Source: Synechococcales cyanobacterium CNB (GTDB lineage Bacteria; Planctomycetota; Phycisphaerae; Phycisphaerales; UBA1924). From it: a DNA stretch of 64,000 nucleotides. Numbering within the stretch: position 1 is the first letter of the stretch; every line of letters starts with the position of its first letter. The stretch lies in NCBI GenBank assembly GCA_030263455.1, contig SZOZ01000001.1, positions 248,001-312,000 on the forward strand, in the 5' to 3' direction. The notes below the pieces were generated by a model that saw only the letters and a list, made by a program, of their open reading frames with translations, was not told where the DNA came from and searched no databases. A program made the translations under genes and the position numbers. Below, piece after piece: positions 25,782 through 34,334 of this stretch.

Positions 25782-26429
25782 ATGCCGGCCAATCGCGTGG
25801 TCACACGACGGGACAATCAGCGCCACCGAACCCGCAAGGACCTGCTCGAGGCGGCGGCCCGGCTGCTCCGGCGTGGGGGCGTGCCCGACATGGACGAGGT
25901 GGCCGCGGAGGCGATGGTCTCGCGGGCGACGGCGTACCGCTACTTCCCCAGCGTCGAGGCGCTGCTGGTCGAAGCGCCGCTGGACGGGCTGATCCCCGGG
26001 CCCGAGCGGGTCTTTCCCGCCGATGACGGATCGACCGATCCCGCCGAGCGCGTCGACCGGGCCGAGGCCGCCCTGCACGAGGCGTGCTGCCGCTACGAGG
26101 CGCAGCTCCGCCTGATGCTCGCCGCGAGCCTTGCACGAACCGCGAAGGGGTCGCGGCGTGGCGGCGTCCCCGTGCGTCAGAACCGCCGCACCCTGCTCAT
26201 CGAGGCGGCGCTCGCGCCGGCGCGGCGTCGCTTCTCGAAGCCCGCGTACGCGCGGCTGTGCGCGGCGCTGGCTATGGTCCTGGGCACCGAGTCGATGATC
26301 GTCTTCCGGGACGTCCTGGGCCTGGACGAGCGGACGGCGCGCAAGGTCAAGCGTTGGACGGTCCGATCGCTCGTCGCCGCCGCGCTCAAGGACTCGGACA
26401 GGCGGCGCCGGGGCCGGGCGGGGCTTTGA
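25782..26429 (+). CDS. TetR/AcrR family transcriptional regulator
   Basis: 215 residues. N-terminal DNA-binding domain (about 15-65): HRTRKDLLEAAARLLRRGG followed by the recognition-helix segment SRATAYRYFPSVEALL, the TetR signature. The C-terminal part is a helical ligand-binding and dimer domain. Good GGAGG ribosome-binding site. It is third in the operon and probably represses it through the 24418-24435 palindrome; the ligand may be a substrate of the neighbouring enzymes. It is highly GC-biased like its neighbours. Confidence 0.9.
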   Translation: MPANRVVTRRDNQRHRTRKDLLEAAARLLRRGGVPDMDEVAAEAMVSRATAYRYFPSVEALLVEAPLDGLIPGPERVFPADDGSTDPAERVDRAEAALHEACCRYEAQLRLMLAASLARTAKGSRRGGVPVRQNRRTLLIEAALAPARRRFSKPAYARLCAALAMVLGTESMIVFRDVLGLDERTARKVKRWTVRSLVAAALKDSDRRRRGRAGL

Positions 26430-26444
26430 CGCGGGAGGATCGGC

Positions 26445-27179
26445 ATGGCGACCGTCACCGAGATCTCACCGGGCGTTCACCGGATCAGCATCCTCTACCG
26501 CGAGATCAACCTGCAGTTCAACCACTTCCTCGTGGTCGACGAGGAGCCCCTGCTGTACCACACCGGCATGCGGCGCATGTTCCCCGAGGTACTCAGCGCG
26601 GTCCGCCGCGTGATCGACCCGGCGGAGCTCCGCTGGATCGGGTTCGGCCACTTCGAGGTGGACGAGTGCGGCTCGCTCAACGAGTGGCTCCGCATCGCGC
26701 CGCGGGCCGAGGCGGTGTCGGGCGTCGTCGGCTCGCTGGTGAACCTCAACGACTTCGCCGACCGTCCCCCGCGCGTGCTGACGCCGGACGAGACGCTGGT
26801 CACGGGCGCGTTCCGCTTCAGGCACAGGCCCACGCCGCACCTCCCGCACGGCTGGGACGCGGGCGTGCTCTTCGAGGAGACGCGGCGGGTCTTGTTCTGC
26901 GGGGACCTGTTCACGCACAACGGCGACGCCGAGCCGCTGACCGAATCCGACGTCCTCGGGCGTGCGCGCGACTCGCTCGCGGCGTTCCAGGCGGGACCGC
27001 TCATGGACTACATGCCGTACACCCCGAACACGCGTCCGCTGCTGGAGGGGCTGGCCGCGCTGCACCCGCGGACACTCGCGATCATGCACGGCAGCTCCTT
27101 CACCGGCGATTGCGCGTCCGCCCTTCTCGGGCTGGACGGCGTGATGAAGGAGATGCTCGGCTCGCCCACGCGCCGATGA
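26445..27179 (+). CDS. MBL-fold hydrolase of the flavodiiron (ODP-like) branch, flavodoxin domain absent
   Basis: 244 residues. [16 protein letters not shown] holds the H-x-E-x-D metal motif typical of flavodiiron/ODP proteins rather than the usual HxHxDH. Further ligands are likely the histidine in [11 protein letters not shown], the aspartate in [12 protein letters not shown] and the histidine in LAIMHGSSF. No flavodoxin domain follows, so electron delivery would need a partner. It is the last gene of the operon, with a GGAGG ribosome-binding site 15 bp after the TetR gene. Possible roles are oxygen or NO reduction, or a hydrolase; undecided. Confidence 0.82.
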   Translation: MATVTEISPGVHRISILYREINLQFNHFLVVDEEPLLYHTGMRRMFPEVLSAVRRVIDPAELRWIGFGHFEVDECGSLNEWLRIAPRAEAVSGVVGSLVNLNDFADRPPRVLTPDETLVTGAFRFRHRPTPHLPHGWDAGVLFEETRRVLFCGDLFTHNGDAEPLTESDVLGRARDSLAAFQAGPLMDYMPYTPNTRPLLEGLAALHPRTLAIMHGSSFTGDCASALLGLDGVMKEMLGSPTRR

Positions 27180-27666
27180 CCGGCGATGCAGGCGCGTGCC
27201 CGGCGGCGTTCCGGATGCGCACGTGAACCGATGAAGCGCCCGCCCGGGCGGGTTGGCGGCTCGATCCCGCCCCGGAGGGGCGGAGGGGGATGCGGGAGGG
27301 AACCGAGCTCCATGACGGTCGCGGCTCCTGGAGAGTGCTGTCGCGGCTGATCGAGAGCGTGGTTGCGGTCCGTTTGGTTTCTGTCAAGGGGTCTGGGGCG
27401 GGGTCCGGGGGGTCCTGCCCGGCGTTCGAGGGCACGGGGCGCGGTTCCGGGGCATCGTCCGGCCCGCCCGAAGGCTCGAAAACGGCGTTCGGGCCACCGA
27501 ATGTCGCATTCGGTGGCTCGGATTGGACATCCGGCGGCTCGGATGCGGCGGCCGGAGGCTCGAAAGCGGCGGCCGGGGGCTTGGCCGAGGTCCGGGAAGC
27601 ATCGGACGCGGCGGCCGCGACCGCAACCCCGTCGGTCGAGAGGACGGTCGCCGGCGGACACCCCCC
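27180..27666. other. 487-bp intergenic region without a credible gene
   Basis: Lies between the convergent MBL and GH78 genes. The left part has GC-rich inverted repeats (CCCGCCCGGGCGGG near 27239) but no T-run. The right part is the 21-bp-periodic repeat block at 27431-27619. On the reverse strand the GH78 reading frame stays open for about 189 codons after its TGA. Confidence 0.6.
27431..27619. repeat. Degenerate 21-bp tandem repeat, about nine units
   Basis: Units start at 27431, 27452, 27473, 27494, 27515, 27536, 27557, 27578 and 27599, an exact 21-bp register. The core is GGCTCGGAT or GGCTCGAAA followed by a CGG-rich part. The 27494 unit is partly inverted, which with its neighbour gives a perfect 11-bp stem (27493-27503 with 27507-27517, 3-nt loop). 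On the reverse strand the repeats read as a heptapeptide series like FEPPAAA and SEPPDVQ. Confidence 0.8.
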
Positions 27667-30615
27667 TCACCGCCGCCGCGACGTGAACTCGTACCGCCCC
27701 GACCCCACGCGCAGCACGACCTCGCCGCCGTCGCGCCGCAGCACCCGCACGCCCTCCGCGCTCTCGAGGGCGCGCCCCGACTCGAGCACCTCCGCCCCCC
27801 CCTCTGCGGGCACGTGCACCGTCGCCGCCGTGTTCGCGGGGATCGTGACCGCGAGCGTCAGCGTGCCGCCGTCGCGGCGCCACGCGACCGAGATCTCGCC
27901 GCGGATCGAGCGGTAGGTCGCGCTCGCACGGGTGAGCGGCCCGTCCGTGCGCGGCCGCACCGTGAAGCGCGCAAAGCCGGGATGCTCCGGGTCCGGCTCG
28001 ATCCCGGCGACGCCCTCGAAGAGCCAGCGCCCGCACGAGCCGAGCGCGTAGTGGTTGAACGAGTTCATCCCGGGGTCCTGCATCCCGCGCTCGGGGGTCC
28101 AGCCGTCCCACCGCTCCCAGATCGTCGTCGCCCCGTGCTTCACCGAGAAGAGCCACGACGGGAACTCGTCCTGCACCAGCAGCCGGTAGGCGACGTCGTC
28201 GCGCCCGCCGTCGCTCAGCGCGTGCAGCAGGTGCCCGACCCCCACGAACCCCGTCGAGAGCCGCCACCCCTTCGCCTCGATGTCGGCCACCAGGCGTTCG
28301 AGCGCGGCCGTCCGCAGCTCATCGGGGAGCAGCCCGAAGCGCAACGCGAGGACGTAGCCGGTCTGCGTGTCGCCCGCCACGCGCCCGTGCGGATCGACGT
28401 AGCGCCCGACGAACGCGGCGCGGATGTCCTCGAAGAGCCGCTCGTAGCGCGCCGCGTCCGCGTCGCGCCCGAGGGCGCGCAGGCTGCGCGCCAGCAGGTC
28501 CGTGGAGTGGGCGAAGTACGCGGTGCCGAGCAGGTCCTTCGGCGTGTCCGCGCCGATCGAGAGCCAGTCGCCGTAGTCGTTGCCCCGGGCGTGGTCGCGG
28601 ATGAGGCCGCTGCTGTGGGCCCGGCACCACTCGACCCACCGGATCATCGACTCCGCGTGCCGCTCGAGGATGCGCACGTCGCCGTAGGCCCGGTAGACCG
28701 CCCACGGCACGATGACGCCGGCGTCCGCCCACGCGGGCGTGCCGTAGCTCAGCCCGCGCATCGCCGGGGCAACGTCGGCGTGCGCGCCGTCCTCACGCTG
28801 GGCGTCGCCCAGGTCGGCCAGCCACTTCGTCATGAACGGGGCGATGTCCGCGTTCCAGGCCGCCGTCGGCGCGAACGCCTGGGCGTCGCCGGTCCAGCCC
28901 ATGCGCTCGTCGCGCTGCGGGCAGTCCGTCGGGATGCTGAGGAAGTTGCCGCGCAGCCCCCACGCGATGTTCGCCTGCAAACGGTCGATCCGCCCGTCCG
29001 AGCACGAGAACTCGCCCGCCGGCGCTAGGTCCGACCCGAGCACGATGCCGGTCACGGTCTCCGGGCCGGGCCGCTCGCGCAGCCCCGTGACCTCCACGTA
29101 CCGGAACCCGTGGAAGGTGAAGCGCGGCTGCCACACCTCGACGCCGCCCTTGCAGATGAAGGTGTCGGTCGCCGCCGCGGCCCGCAGGTTCGCGGTGTAG
29201 ATCGTGCCGTCGGGGTTCAGCATCTCCGCGTGCCGCACGGTCAGGACCGTCCCCGGCTCGCAGCGCACGCGCAGCCGCACCACGCCGACCATGTTCTGCC
29301 CGAGATCGAACGTCCACCGCCCCCCGGCCGGCTCGGCCACCGAAACAGCCGGCAACTCGAGCAGCTCGCGCACCGGATGATCGACCTCGCCCACCAGCCG
29401 GCGCGACTCGGCGCGCACCGTCACGGGCGTCCACGCGGCGTCGTCCAGGCCCGCGGCGCACCACCCCTCGACCTCCCCCCGCGCGTCGTGGACCTCGCCG
29501 TCCATGAGGTCCGCCGCCATGATCGGCCCGTCGTGCCGCCGCCACGTCGCATCGGTGACGATCCGCTCGACCGACCCGTCCGCGTACGTGATCTCCAGTT
29601 GCGCCAGGAACGCCTGGGTCTGCCCGTAGAACGCCCGGACCTGGAACAGCCCCGCCCGGCCGCAGAACCACCCCGGGCCGACCATCGCGCCGATCACGTT
29701 CTCGCCGGGCGAGATCCGGTCGGTCACGTCGTGCACCTGGTAGCGCACACGCTCGCGGTAGTCCGTCCACCCCGGCGAGAGCCGGGCGTCGCCGACGCGA
29801 TCCCCGTTCAGGTACGCCTCGTACACGCCGAGCGCGGTCGCGTACAGCCGCGCCCGAGCGACAGGCTTGCCGACCGCGAACGATCGCCGCAGATAGGGCA
29901 GCCGCTCCCGGGCGAGCAGCGCCTGCGCGTTCTCCGCCGCGTCCGCGCGCAGGGTCGCCCCGTTGATGCGGTACGTCACCGCGAGCCGCTTCGGCACGCC
30001 GAACGCGGGATCGCCGCCCAGCGCGCTGTTGCTCGCCACGATCGCCTCGCCGCGCGCGACCATCGCGTCCACTCGCTCCGTCACGTCCGCGCGGACCGCG
30101 CCGTCCACCGTGGAGTACACCGCGCTCTCGACCTCGACGCCAACGCGGCTCGGACCCGCTTCGATCCACTCCGCGCTCCAGTCCTCGGGCGCGAGCAGAC
30201 CCATCTCCCAGCGTGCCGGTGCGCTCCAGTCCCCCGCGGCGCCGTCGCGGTCCCACGCCCTGACCTTCCAGTAGCACGCCCGGCGCGACGCGAGCGGCGT
30301 GCCCGCGTACACGACGTGCGCCGTGGCGCTGGAGAGCACCTTCCCGCTGTCCCAGAGGTCGCCCTGATCGCGCGCCAACCGATCGGCCGACGACGCCACG
30401 AGGACCTGGTACGCGGTCTGCGTTTCATCCCGGCGGTCCGACTCCACCACCCACGTCAGGCGCGGGGACGGCTCCTCGACGCCGAGCGGCTCGCGCAGGT
30501 ACTCGCAGCGCAGGTCCGTCGCGCGCAGATGTCCCGTGCCATCAGCGGCCGCGCGCGCCCCGCCGAACACCCACGCCGCCGCCGCACACGCCAGGACAAG
30601 CCCCGCTCTGGCCAT
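27667..30615 (-). CDS. Glycoside hydrolase family 78 alpha-L-rhamnosidase, secreted
   Basis: 982 residues. Signal peptide 1-24 (GLVLACAAAAWVFGGARA). N-terminal beta domains (YLREPLGVEEPSPRLTWVVES, YRERVRYQVHDVTD) are followed by the alpha/alpha-barrel catalytic domain. Its signature is DCPQRDERMGWTGDAQAF, with further acidic motifs at YGDWLSIGADTPKDLLG and ATTIWERWDGWTPE, then FNHYALGSCGRWLFEGVAG and a C-terminal beta sandwich. It removes terminal alpha-L-rhamnose from polysaccharides or glycosides outside the cell or in the periplasm. ATG 30615 has a GGAGG ribosome-binding site. The gene lies 41 bp after the VOC gene on the same strand. Confidence 0.93.
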   Translation of the reverse strand: MARAGLVLACAAAAWVFGGARAAADGTGHLRATDLRCEYLREPLGVEEPSPRLTWVVESDRRDETQTAYQVLVASSADRLARDQGDLWDSGKVLSSATAHVVYAGTPLASRRACYWKVRAWDRDGAAGDWSAPARWEMGLLAPEDWSAEWIEAGPSRVGVEVESAVYSTVDGAVRADVTERVDAMVARGEAIVASNSALGGDPAFGVPKRLAVTYRINGATLRADAAENAQALLARERLPYLRRSFAVGKPVARARLYATALGVYEAYLNGDRVGDARLSPGWTDYRERVRYQVHDVTDRISPGENVIGAMVGPGWFCGRAGLFQVRAFYGQTQAFLAQLEITYADGSVERIVTDATWRRHDGPIMAADLMDGEVHDARGEVEGWCAAGLDDAAWTPVTVRAESRRLVGEVDHPVRELLELPAVSVAEPAGGRWTFDLGQNMVGVVRLRVRCEPGTVLTVRHAEMLNPDGTIYTANLRAAAATDTFICKGGVEVWQPRFTFHGFRYVEVTGLRERPGPETVTGIVLGSDLAPAGEFSCSDGRIDRLQANIAWGLRGNFLSIPTDCPQRDERMGWTGDAQAFAPTAAWNADIAPFMTKWLADLGDAQREDGAHADVAPAMRGLSYGTPAWADAGVIVPWAVYRAYGDVRILERHAESMIRWVEWCRAHSSGLIRDHARGNDYGDWLSIGADTPKDLLGTAYFAHSTDLLARSLRALGRDADAARYERLFEDIRAAFVGRYVDPHGRVAGDTQTGYVLALRFGLLPDELRTAALERLVADIEAKGWRLSTGFVGVGHLLHALSDGGRDDVAYRLLVQDEFPSWLFSVKHGATTIWERWDGWTPERGMQDPGMNSFNHYALGSCGRWLFEGVAGIEPDPEHPGFARFTVRPRTDGPLTRASATYRSIRGEISVAWRRDGGTLTLAVTIPANTAATVHVPAEGGAEVLESGRALESAEGVRVLRRDGGEVVLRVGSGRYEFTSRRR

Positions 30616-30656
30616 CGCGTGCCCTCCTTGCAGATGGAGAGCCGAGTGTACCGGCG

Positions 30657-31154
30657 TCAGCGGTTGCCGAGTTGCCAGAGGCCATGATCGATCCCGCCGA
30701 GGACATAAATGGCGAACGTGCCGTGGCCGGGAATCTCCAACGGGCGCATCGCCACCTGCGCCCCCGCGGCCTCGGCGGCCTTGACCGCGGCATCGATGTC
30801 GTCCACCAGGACATAGGGCCGCACGACGGGCGCTTCCGTCGCGCGCATCGGGGCGCGCACGCCGATCCGTCCGCCGCCCCTCAACTCGGCGGTGCGGGCG
30901 TTGCCGAGTTCGGCGATCGGCTTGCCGAACGCCACGCCGTGCGCCTGCTCCAGCGCCTCGCACGTCGCATCGACGGAAGGCGTCACGATCTCGAGGTAGT
31001 GGACCTTCAATGTCGCTTCCTCCCGACGATTCTTGTCCGACCCGTTCGACTCGGGCTGGACGTGCATTGTTGTGGGTCGCTCGGGCCGTTGCGTCAGCGC
31101 AGCGCCGACGAGCGGTACGACGACGATGAGCGCGATCAGGCCGATCTTCTTCAT
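30657..31154 (-). CDS. VOC-superfamily (glyoxalase-like) protein with N-terminal export signal
   Basis: 165 residues. Residues 1-20 (MKKIGLIALIVVVPLVGAA) form a signal peptide or anchor. The following 110-residue domain fits the vicinal-oxygen-chelate fold: VHYLEIVTPSVDATCEALE, PYVLVDDIDAAVKAAEAAGAQVA, and a terminal GGIDHGLWQLG. Members include glyoxalases, dioxygenases and binding proteins; metal ligands are not certain. An exported VOC protein is unusual. It lies downstream of the SRPBCC and ArsR-type genes and may belong to that operon. Confidence 0.76.
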   Translation of the reverse strand: MKKIGLIALIVVVPLVGAALTQRPERPTTMHVQPESNGSDKNRREEATLKVHYLEIVTPSVDATCEALEQAHGVAFGKPIAELGNARTAELRGGGRIGVRAPMRATEAPVVRPYVLVDDIDAAVKAAEAAGAQVAMRPLEIPGHGTFAIYVLGGIDHGLWQLGNR

Positions 31155-31194
31155 GGCGTTTCTCCGGAATAGCGGTGATCTCGTATCTCGTCGG

Positions 31195-32073
31195 TCAGGC
31201 GCCCTGGCTCGCGGCGTCAGCGGGGAACTGCCGGTCGATCCATGCCTGCCAGGCGGACTGGAACTCCGGTGCGAAGCCCGCGGCGTGTCGGCCGAAGAGA
31301 TGGAACGTCATCGATACCATCGTTGGACCACCCATCGGCATGATGAAGACGTGCGCGAACCCCGGGACCGGGCGCTCCAGGCTCACGAGCAGTTCCGGAT
31401 GCTCGCCCTCCATTCCTTCCAACGCTGCGACGATCTGCGGGGCAGTCTCCCGGGCGCGCAGCAGGTCCGGGTCGCTGACCTCCAGGTTCTCAGCCACGCC
31501 CGCGAGTTCAGGGACATCTGGAGCGGAGCTCACCCGACCGTTGCCGTGGTCCGCGCGCAGCGCGCCCTTGATCACCCGCCACGTCTCCGGTCCCGATGCC
31601 TGGCTGAAGGCTGTGAGCTGGAACGCGGCGCACTCCTCGTCCGCGAAACGTTCGAGGTAGATGCGCAGCATGCGGAAGTACGACGTCACCCACCCGTAGG
31701 CGTGCCCCTCGAACTGGGCGTCCCAGTCGTCGGTGCTGGCGAACCAGCGATGCACGACACGGACCACGCATCTCCCGCCGTTGCGGGCCTCCACGATCCA
31801 CTCCGTCGCGACCTTGCCCAGCCCTTCCTGCTCCGTTTCGGCCGCGTAGTTCTTCGGCGGATTCCACGCAGTAATCTTCGCCGCCGCGTCCATACCCGGC
31901 CCGTAGTTGCTGACGACCGCGCCGCCTTCGCGCCCTTCGACCGTCGTGGGGACGAACCACGACGAGATGCCCTTGCCCGTCGCGATCGCACGCCACACCT
32001 CTTCGGGTGATCCCGGCACCTCGACGGCGGCCTCGATCGATCGTTCACCGTTCTTATCTTTCTTGACCGGCAT
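31195..32073 (-). CDS. SRPBCC (AHSA1/START-like) domain protein
   Basis: 292 residues. The N-terminal half is an AHSA1-type lipid/ligand-binding domain: SIEAAVEVPGSPEEVWRAIATGKGISSWFVP, strands through KITAWNPPKNYAAE, and the C-terminal helix GWVTSYFRMLRIYLERF. The second half, about 140 residues, is not recognised and may be a divergent second copy. ATG 32073 has an AGGAGA site 5 bp upstream. It begins 20 bp before the stop of the ArsR-type gene, so translation is coupled. ArsR plus SRPBCC pairs are common stress or ligand-sensing modules; the ligand is unknown. Confidence 0.8.
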   Translation of the reverse strand: MPVKKDKNGERSIEAAVEVPGSPEEVWRAIATGKGISSWFVPTTVEGREGGAVVSNYGPGMDAAAKITAWNPPKNYAAETEQEGLGKVATEWIVEARNGGRCVVRVVHRWFASTDDWDAQFEGHAYGWVTSYFRMLRIYLERFADEECAAFQLTAFSQASGPETWRVIKGALRADHGNGRVSSAPDVPELAGVAENLEVSDPDLLRARETAPQIVAALEGMEGEHPELLVSLERPVPGFAHVFIMPMGGPTMVSMTFHLFGRHAAGFAPEFQSAWQAWIDRQFPADAASQGA

Positions 32074-32677
32074 GAGTCTCTCCTTCATTGTCATCGGATT
32101 GCTTGGGCAGCGGGTGCGCCAGGAGCACGAGACGGTGTGGGCGACCGCCCGGAGCGGACTCGTCGTGGTACTTCGCAACGAGGCGGTTCATTGTCTCGGA
32201 TAGCTCATGGCTGAACGCGGCGCGCTCCTCGGGGGATCGAAACCTGATCACGGTGTCCACGGACAGCGTCGCCAGGCGCTTGCCGGCTTCGTGTGCGCGT
32301 CGGACGAGGTCACCGACTTCACGGACGACGCGGGCCGCCAGCGCGATCAGGTAGCCCGCCGCGAGGCGGTCCGTGCTCCGCTCGGGATCGACGGCGACCG
32401 GGCCGAGGGCACTCGGCGAGACGACGTAGCCGGACGCTGTCGCCACCAGCCTCCGTTCCGTCAGCCCGCCCCAGCGCTTCTCGCCCGCCAGGCGGACAAG
32501 CCCGTGCGCTTCCAGTGTCCGGAGGTGATAGTTCACCTGCTGACGGGTCAGCCCGACCCGCTCGGCCAGCCCCGCGGCGGATGCCGGCTCGCGGAGTTCC
32601 GCCAGCAGACGGCACCGCACGGGGTCCAGGGCGGTGGCCGCGGCCTGGGGTTCGTCGATGACGCCAACGTCGATCAT
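32054..32677 (-). CDS. ArsR-type winged-helix transcriptional regulator
   Basis: 207 residues. The N-terminal winged helix-turn-helix (about 10-80) reads RCRLLAELREPASAAGLAERV then GLTRQQVNYHLRTLEAHGLV and a wing GEKRWGGLTERRLVAT. The C-terminal half is helical, probably for dimerisation and sensing; there is no obvious metal-binding cysteine pair, so it is not a classical metal sensor. ATG 32677 lies just inside a promoter that contains a perfect inverted repeat, and no Shine-Dalgarno sequence precedes it, so the mRNA may be leaderless. First gene of the ArsR-SRPBCC-VOC group. Confidence 0.85.
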   Translation of the reverse strand: MIDVGVIDEPQAAATALDPVRCRLLAELREPASAAGLAERVGLTRQQVNYHLRTLEAHGLVRLAGEKRWGGLTERRLVATASGYVVSPSALGPVAVDPERSTDRLAAGYLIALAARVVREVGDLVRRAHEAGKRLATLSVDTVIRFRSPEERAAFSHELSETMNRLVAKYHDESAPGGRPHRLVLLAHPLPKQSDDNEGETHAGQER

Positions 32678-32683
32678 GGCCGC

Positions 32684-32712
32684 AGCGTACCATTGACAAA
32701 AGAGATTGTCAA
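32684..32712 (-). promoter_or_regulatory. Promoter with embedded inverted-repeat operator before the ArsR-type gene
   Basis: Reverse-strand TTGACA (32712-32707), a 17-bp spacer and TACGCT (32689-32684). A perfect repeat TTGACAA-N6-TTGTCAA covers 32693-32712. Predicted transcription starts at about the A of the ATG (32677). Autoregulation is inferred. Confidence 0.62.
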
Positions 32713-32929
32713 GCAGGGACCCATCGTACACGCCCTCTCCCCTGTCCACCCCGGTGCCTGGCTAACCTTTCGCCTTGCTCGGCCCACCCGGTGGCAGAGG
32801 CTCTTGCTCCCGCGGTGGCGGGGTGCGCCGTGGGGGATGGCGGGGTCCGGGCGATCCGTGACTTCCCCGGCTTGCCCAGCACCCGGTCGCGGGTACCGTC
32901 CCCCGAGCCGTTACAAAGGAGAAGGACCG

Positions 32930-33391
32930 ATGCCGCCGACTGCCGGCCACACGATCCGTCTGCACCGCGTATTCCGTGCTCCGCCGGAGCGTGTCTACCG
33001 GGCGTTCCTCGACCCGGACGCGATGTCCAAGTGGCTGCCGCCGCACGGGTTTACGGGGAAGGTCCACGAGTCGGACCCGCGTGTCGGCGGCGGGTACCGG
33101 ATGTCGTTCACGAACTTTTCCACCGGCAGCAGCCACACCTTCGGTGGGACGTACACGGCACTGGTACCGCACGAGCGGATCGACTACACCGACCGGTTCG
33201 ACGACCCGAACCTGCCCGGAGAGATGGCGGTCACGATCACGCTGCGGCCGGTGCTGTGCGGCACGGAGGTGACGGTCGAGCAGGCGGGCGTACCCGCGGT
33301 GATCCCGCCGGAGATGTGTTACCTCGGCTGGCAGGAATCACTCTCGCAGCTGGCCCACCTGGTCGAGCCGGAGATTCCGGACGGGGCATGA
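32930..33391 (+). CDS. SRPBCC (AHSA1-like) domain protein
   Basis: 153 residues, essentially one AHSA1/START-like domain: IRLHRVFRAPPERVYRAFLDP, MSKWLPPHGFTGKV, then VGGGYRMSFTNFSTGSSHTF and a long C-terminal helix GWQESLSQLAHLVEPE. AAGGAGAAG ribosome-binding site 5 bp before ATG 32930. It points away from the ArsR-type gene across a 252-bp gap, so one regulator could serve both sides. Ligand unknown; some relatives are annotated as polyketide cyclases without evidence. Confidence 0.83.
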   Translation: MPPTAGHTIRLHRVFRAPPERVYRAFLDPDAMSKWLPPHGFTGKVHESDPRVGGGYRMSFTNFSTGSSHTFGGTYTALVPHERIDYTDRFDDPNLPGEMAVTITLRPVLCGTEVTVEQAGVPAVIPPEMCYLGWQESLSQLAHLVEPEIPDGA

Positions 33392-33412
33392 GCGGAGGGC
33401 GAAGAGAGTCTG

Positions 33413-34297
33413 CTACATCGCCCCGCCCTCGAAGACGACGCGTTTCTTCTCGGTCCGCGGGTCCGGTACGGGGACAGCAGAGAGAAGCGACTGCGTGTAC
33501 TTGTGCTGCGGTCGTTCGAGGATCTGCTCGCGTTCGCCGTGCTCGACGATCTTACCCTGGTACATGACGGCGATGTTGCGGCAGACGTGCTGGATGACGG
33601 CCATGTCGTGCGAGATGAAGAGATAGGAGAGTCCGAACTCGCTCTGGAGGTCGGTGAGCAGGTTGATGATCTGGGCCTGGATGGAAACGTCGAGCGCGCT
33701 GGTGGGCTCGTCGCAGACGATGAACTTGGGTTCCAGGGCCAGGGCACGGGCAATGCCGATGCGCTGGCGCTGCCCGCCCGAGAACTCGTGCGGGTAGCGG
33801 TCGGCGGCGGCCTTGGGCATGCCGCAGCGGACGAGCAGTTCGCCCGTCTTCTCGCGGAGTTCGTCGCGGGACTTGACCAGCCCGTGGACGACGAGCGGCT
33901 CGCCGACGATCGCGCCGACGCGCATGCGCGGGTTGAGCGAACCGGCGGGATCCTGGAAGATGATCTGCATGTCACGGCGCAAGGCCTTGAGGGCCGCACC
34001 GTGAGCGGCGAAGACGTTCCTGCCCTCGAACTCGACGGTGCCCGAGGTGTGGGGGATGAGCTTGAGAATGGTCCTGCCGACGGTGGTCTTGCCGCACCCG
34101 GACTCGCCGACAAGCCCGAGCGTTTCCCCGCGGGCGAGGTCGAAGGAGACGCCGTCCACGGCCTTCACCCAGCCGGTGATGCGCTGGAGGATGCCGGAGC
34201 GCACGGGGAAGTAGGTCTTGAGATCGCGCACCCGGAGGAGCGGTTGCTCGGCGGAAGGGGCCTTGACGTCGGCGGCGGGCTTGATCGTGGTGGTCAT
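33413..34297 (-). CDS. ABC transporter ATP-binding protein, OppF/DppF type
   Basis: 294 residues. Walker [11 protein letters not shown]-loop [14 protein letters not shown], signature [14 protein letters not shown], Walker [12 protein letters not shown] and switch histidine in FISHDMAV. The peptide-transporter type C-terminal extension ([16 protein letters not shown]) is present, so it is of the oligopeptide/dipeptide importer class. No partner ATPase, permease or binding protein is adjacent, so it is an orphan here. It sits 21 bp from the convergent SRPBCC stop and 37 bp downstream of the M16 peptidase gene; peptide uptake beside a peptidase would fit, but this is only suggestive. Confidence 0.9.
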   Translation of the reverse strand: MTTTIKPAADVKAPSAEQPLLRVRDLKTYFPVRSGILQRITGWVKAVDGVSFDLARGETLGLVGESGCGKTTVGRTILKLIPHTSGTVEFEGRNVFAAHGAALKALRRDMQIIFQDPAGSLNPRMRVGAIVGEPLVVHGLVKSRDELREKTGELLVRCGMPKAAADRYPHEFSGGQRQRIGIARALALEPKFIVCDEPTSALDVSIQAQIINLLTDLQSEFGLSYLFISHDMAVIQHVCRNIAVMYQGKIVEHGEREQILERPQHKYTQSLLSAVPVPDPRTEKKRVVFEGGAM

Positions 34298-34334
34298 GTC
34301 CGGGGCATCGTAGCGACGGGTCTGCGGTGCGGGA

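Noticed and set aside
27493-27517. Intrinsic terminator of the GH78 or MBL gene
   Set aside because: Perfect 11-bp stem, but no T-run on either strand; it arises from an inverted unit of the 21-bp repeat.
27180-27666. Coding gene in the gap after the MBL hydrolase
   Set aside because: Open frames on both strands exist only because of GC bias and repeats; no start with ribosome-binding site and no family similarity.
29110-30687. 525-codon plus-strand frame
   Set aside because: Antisense to the GH78 catalytic domain, which has clear family motifs.
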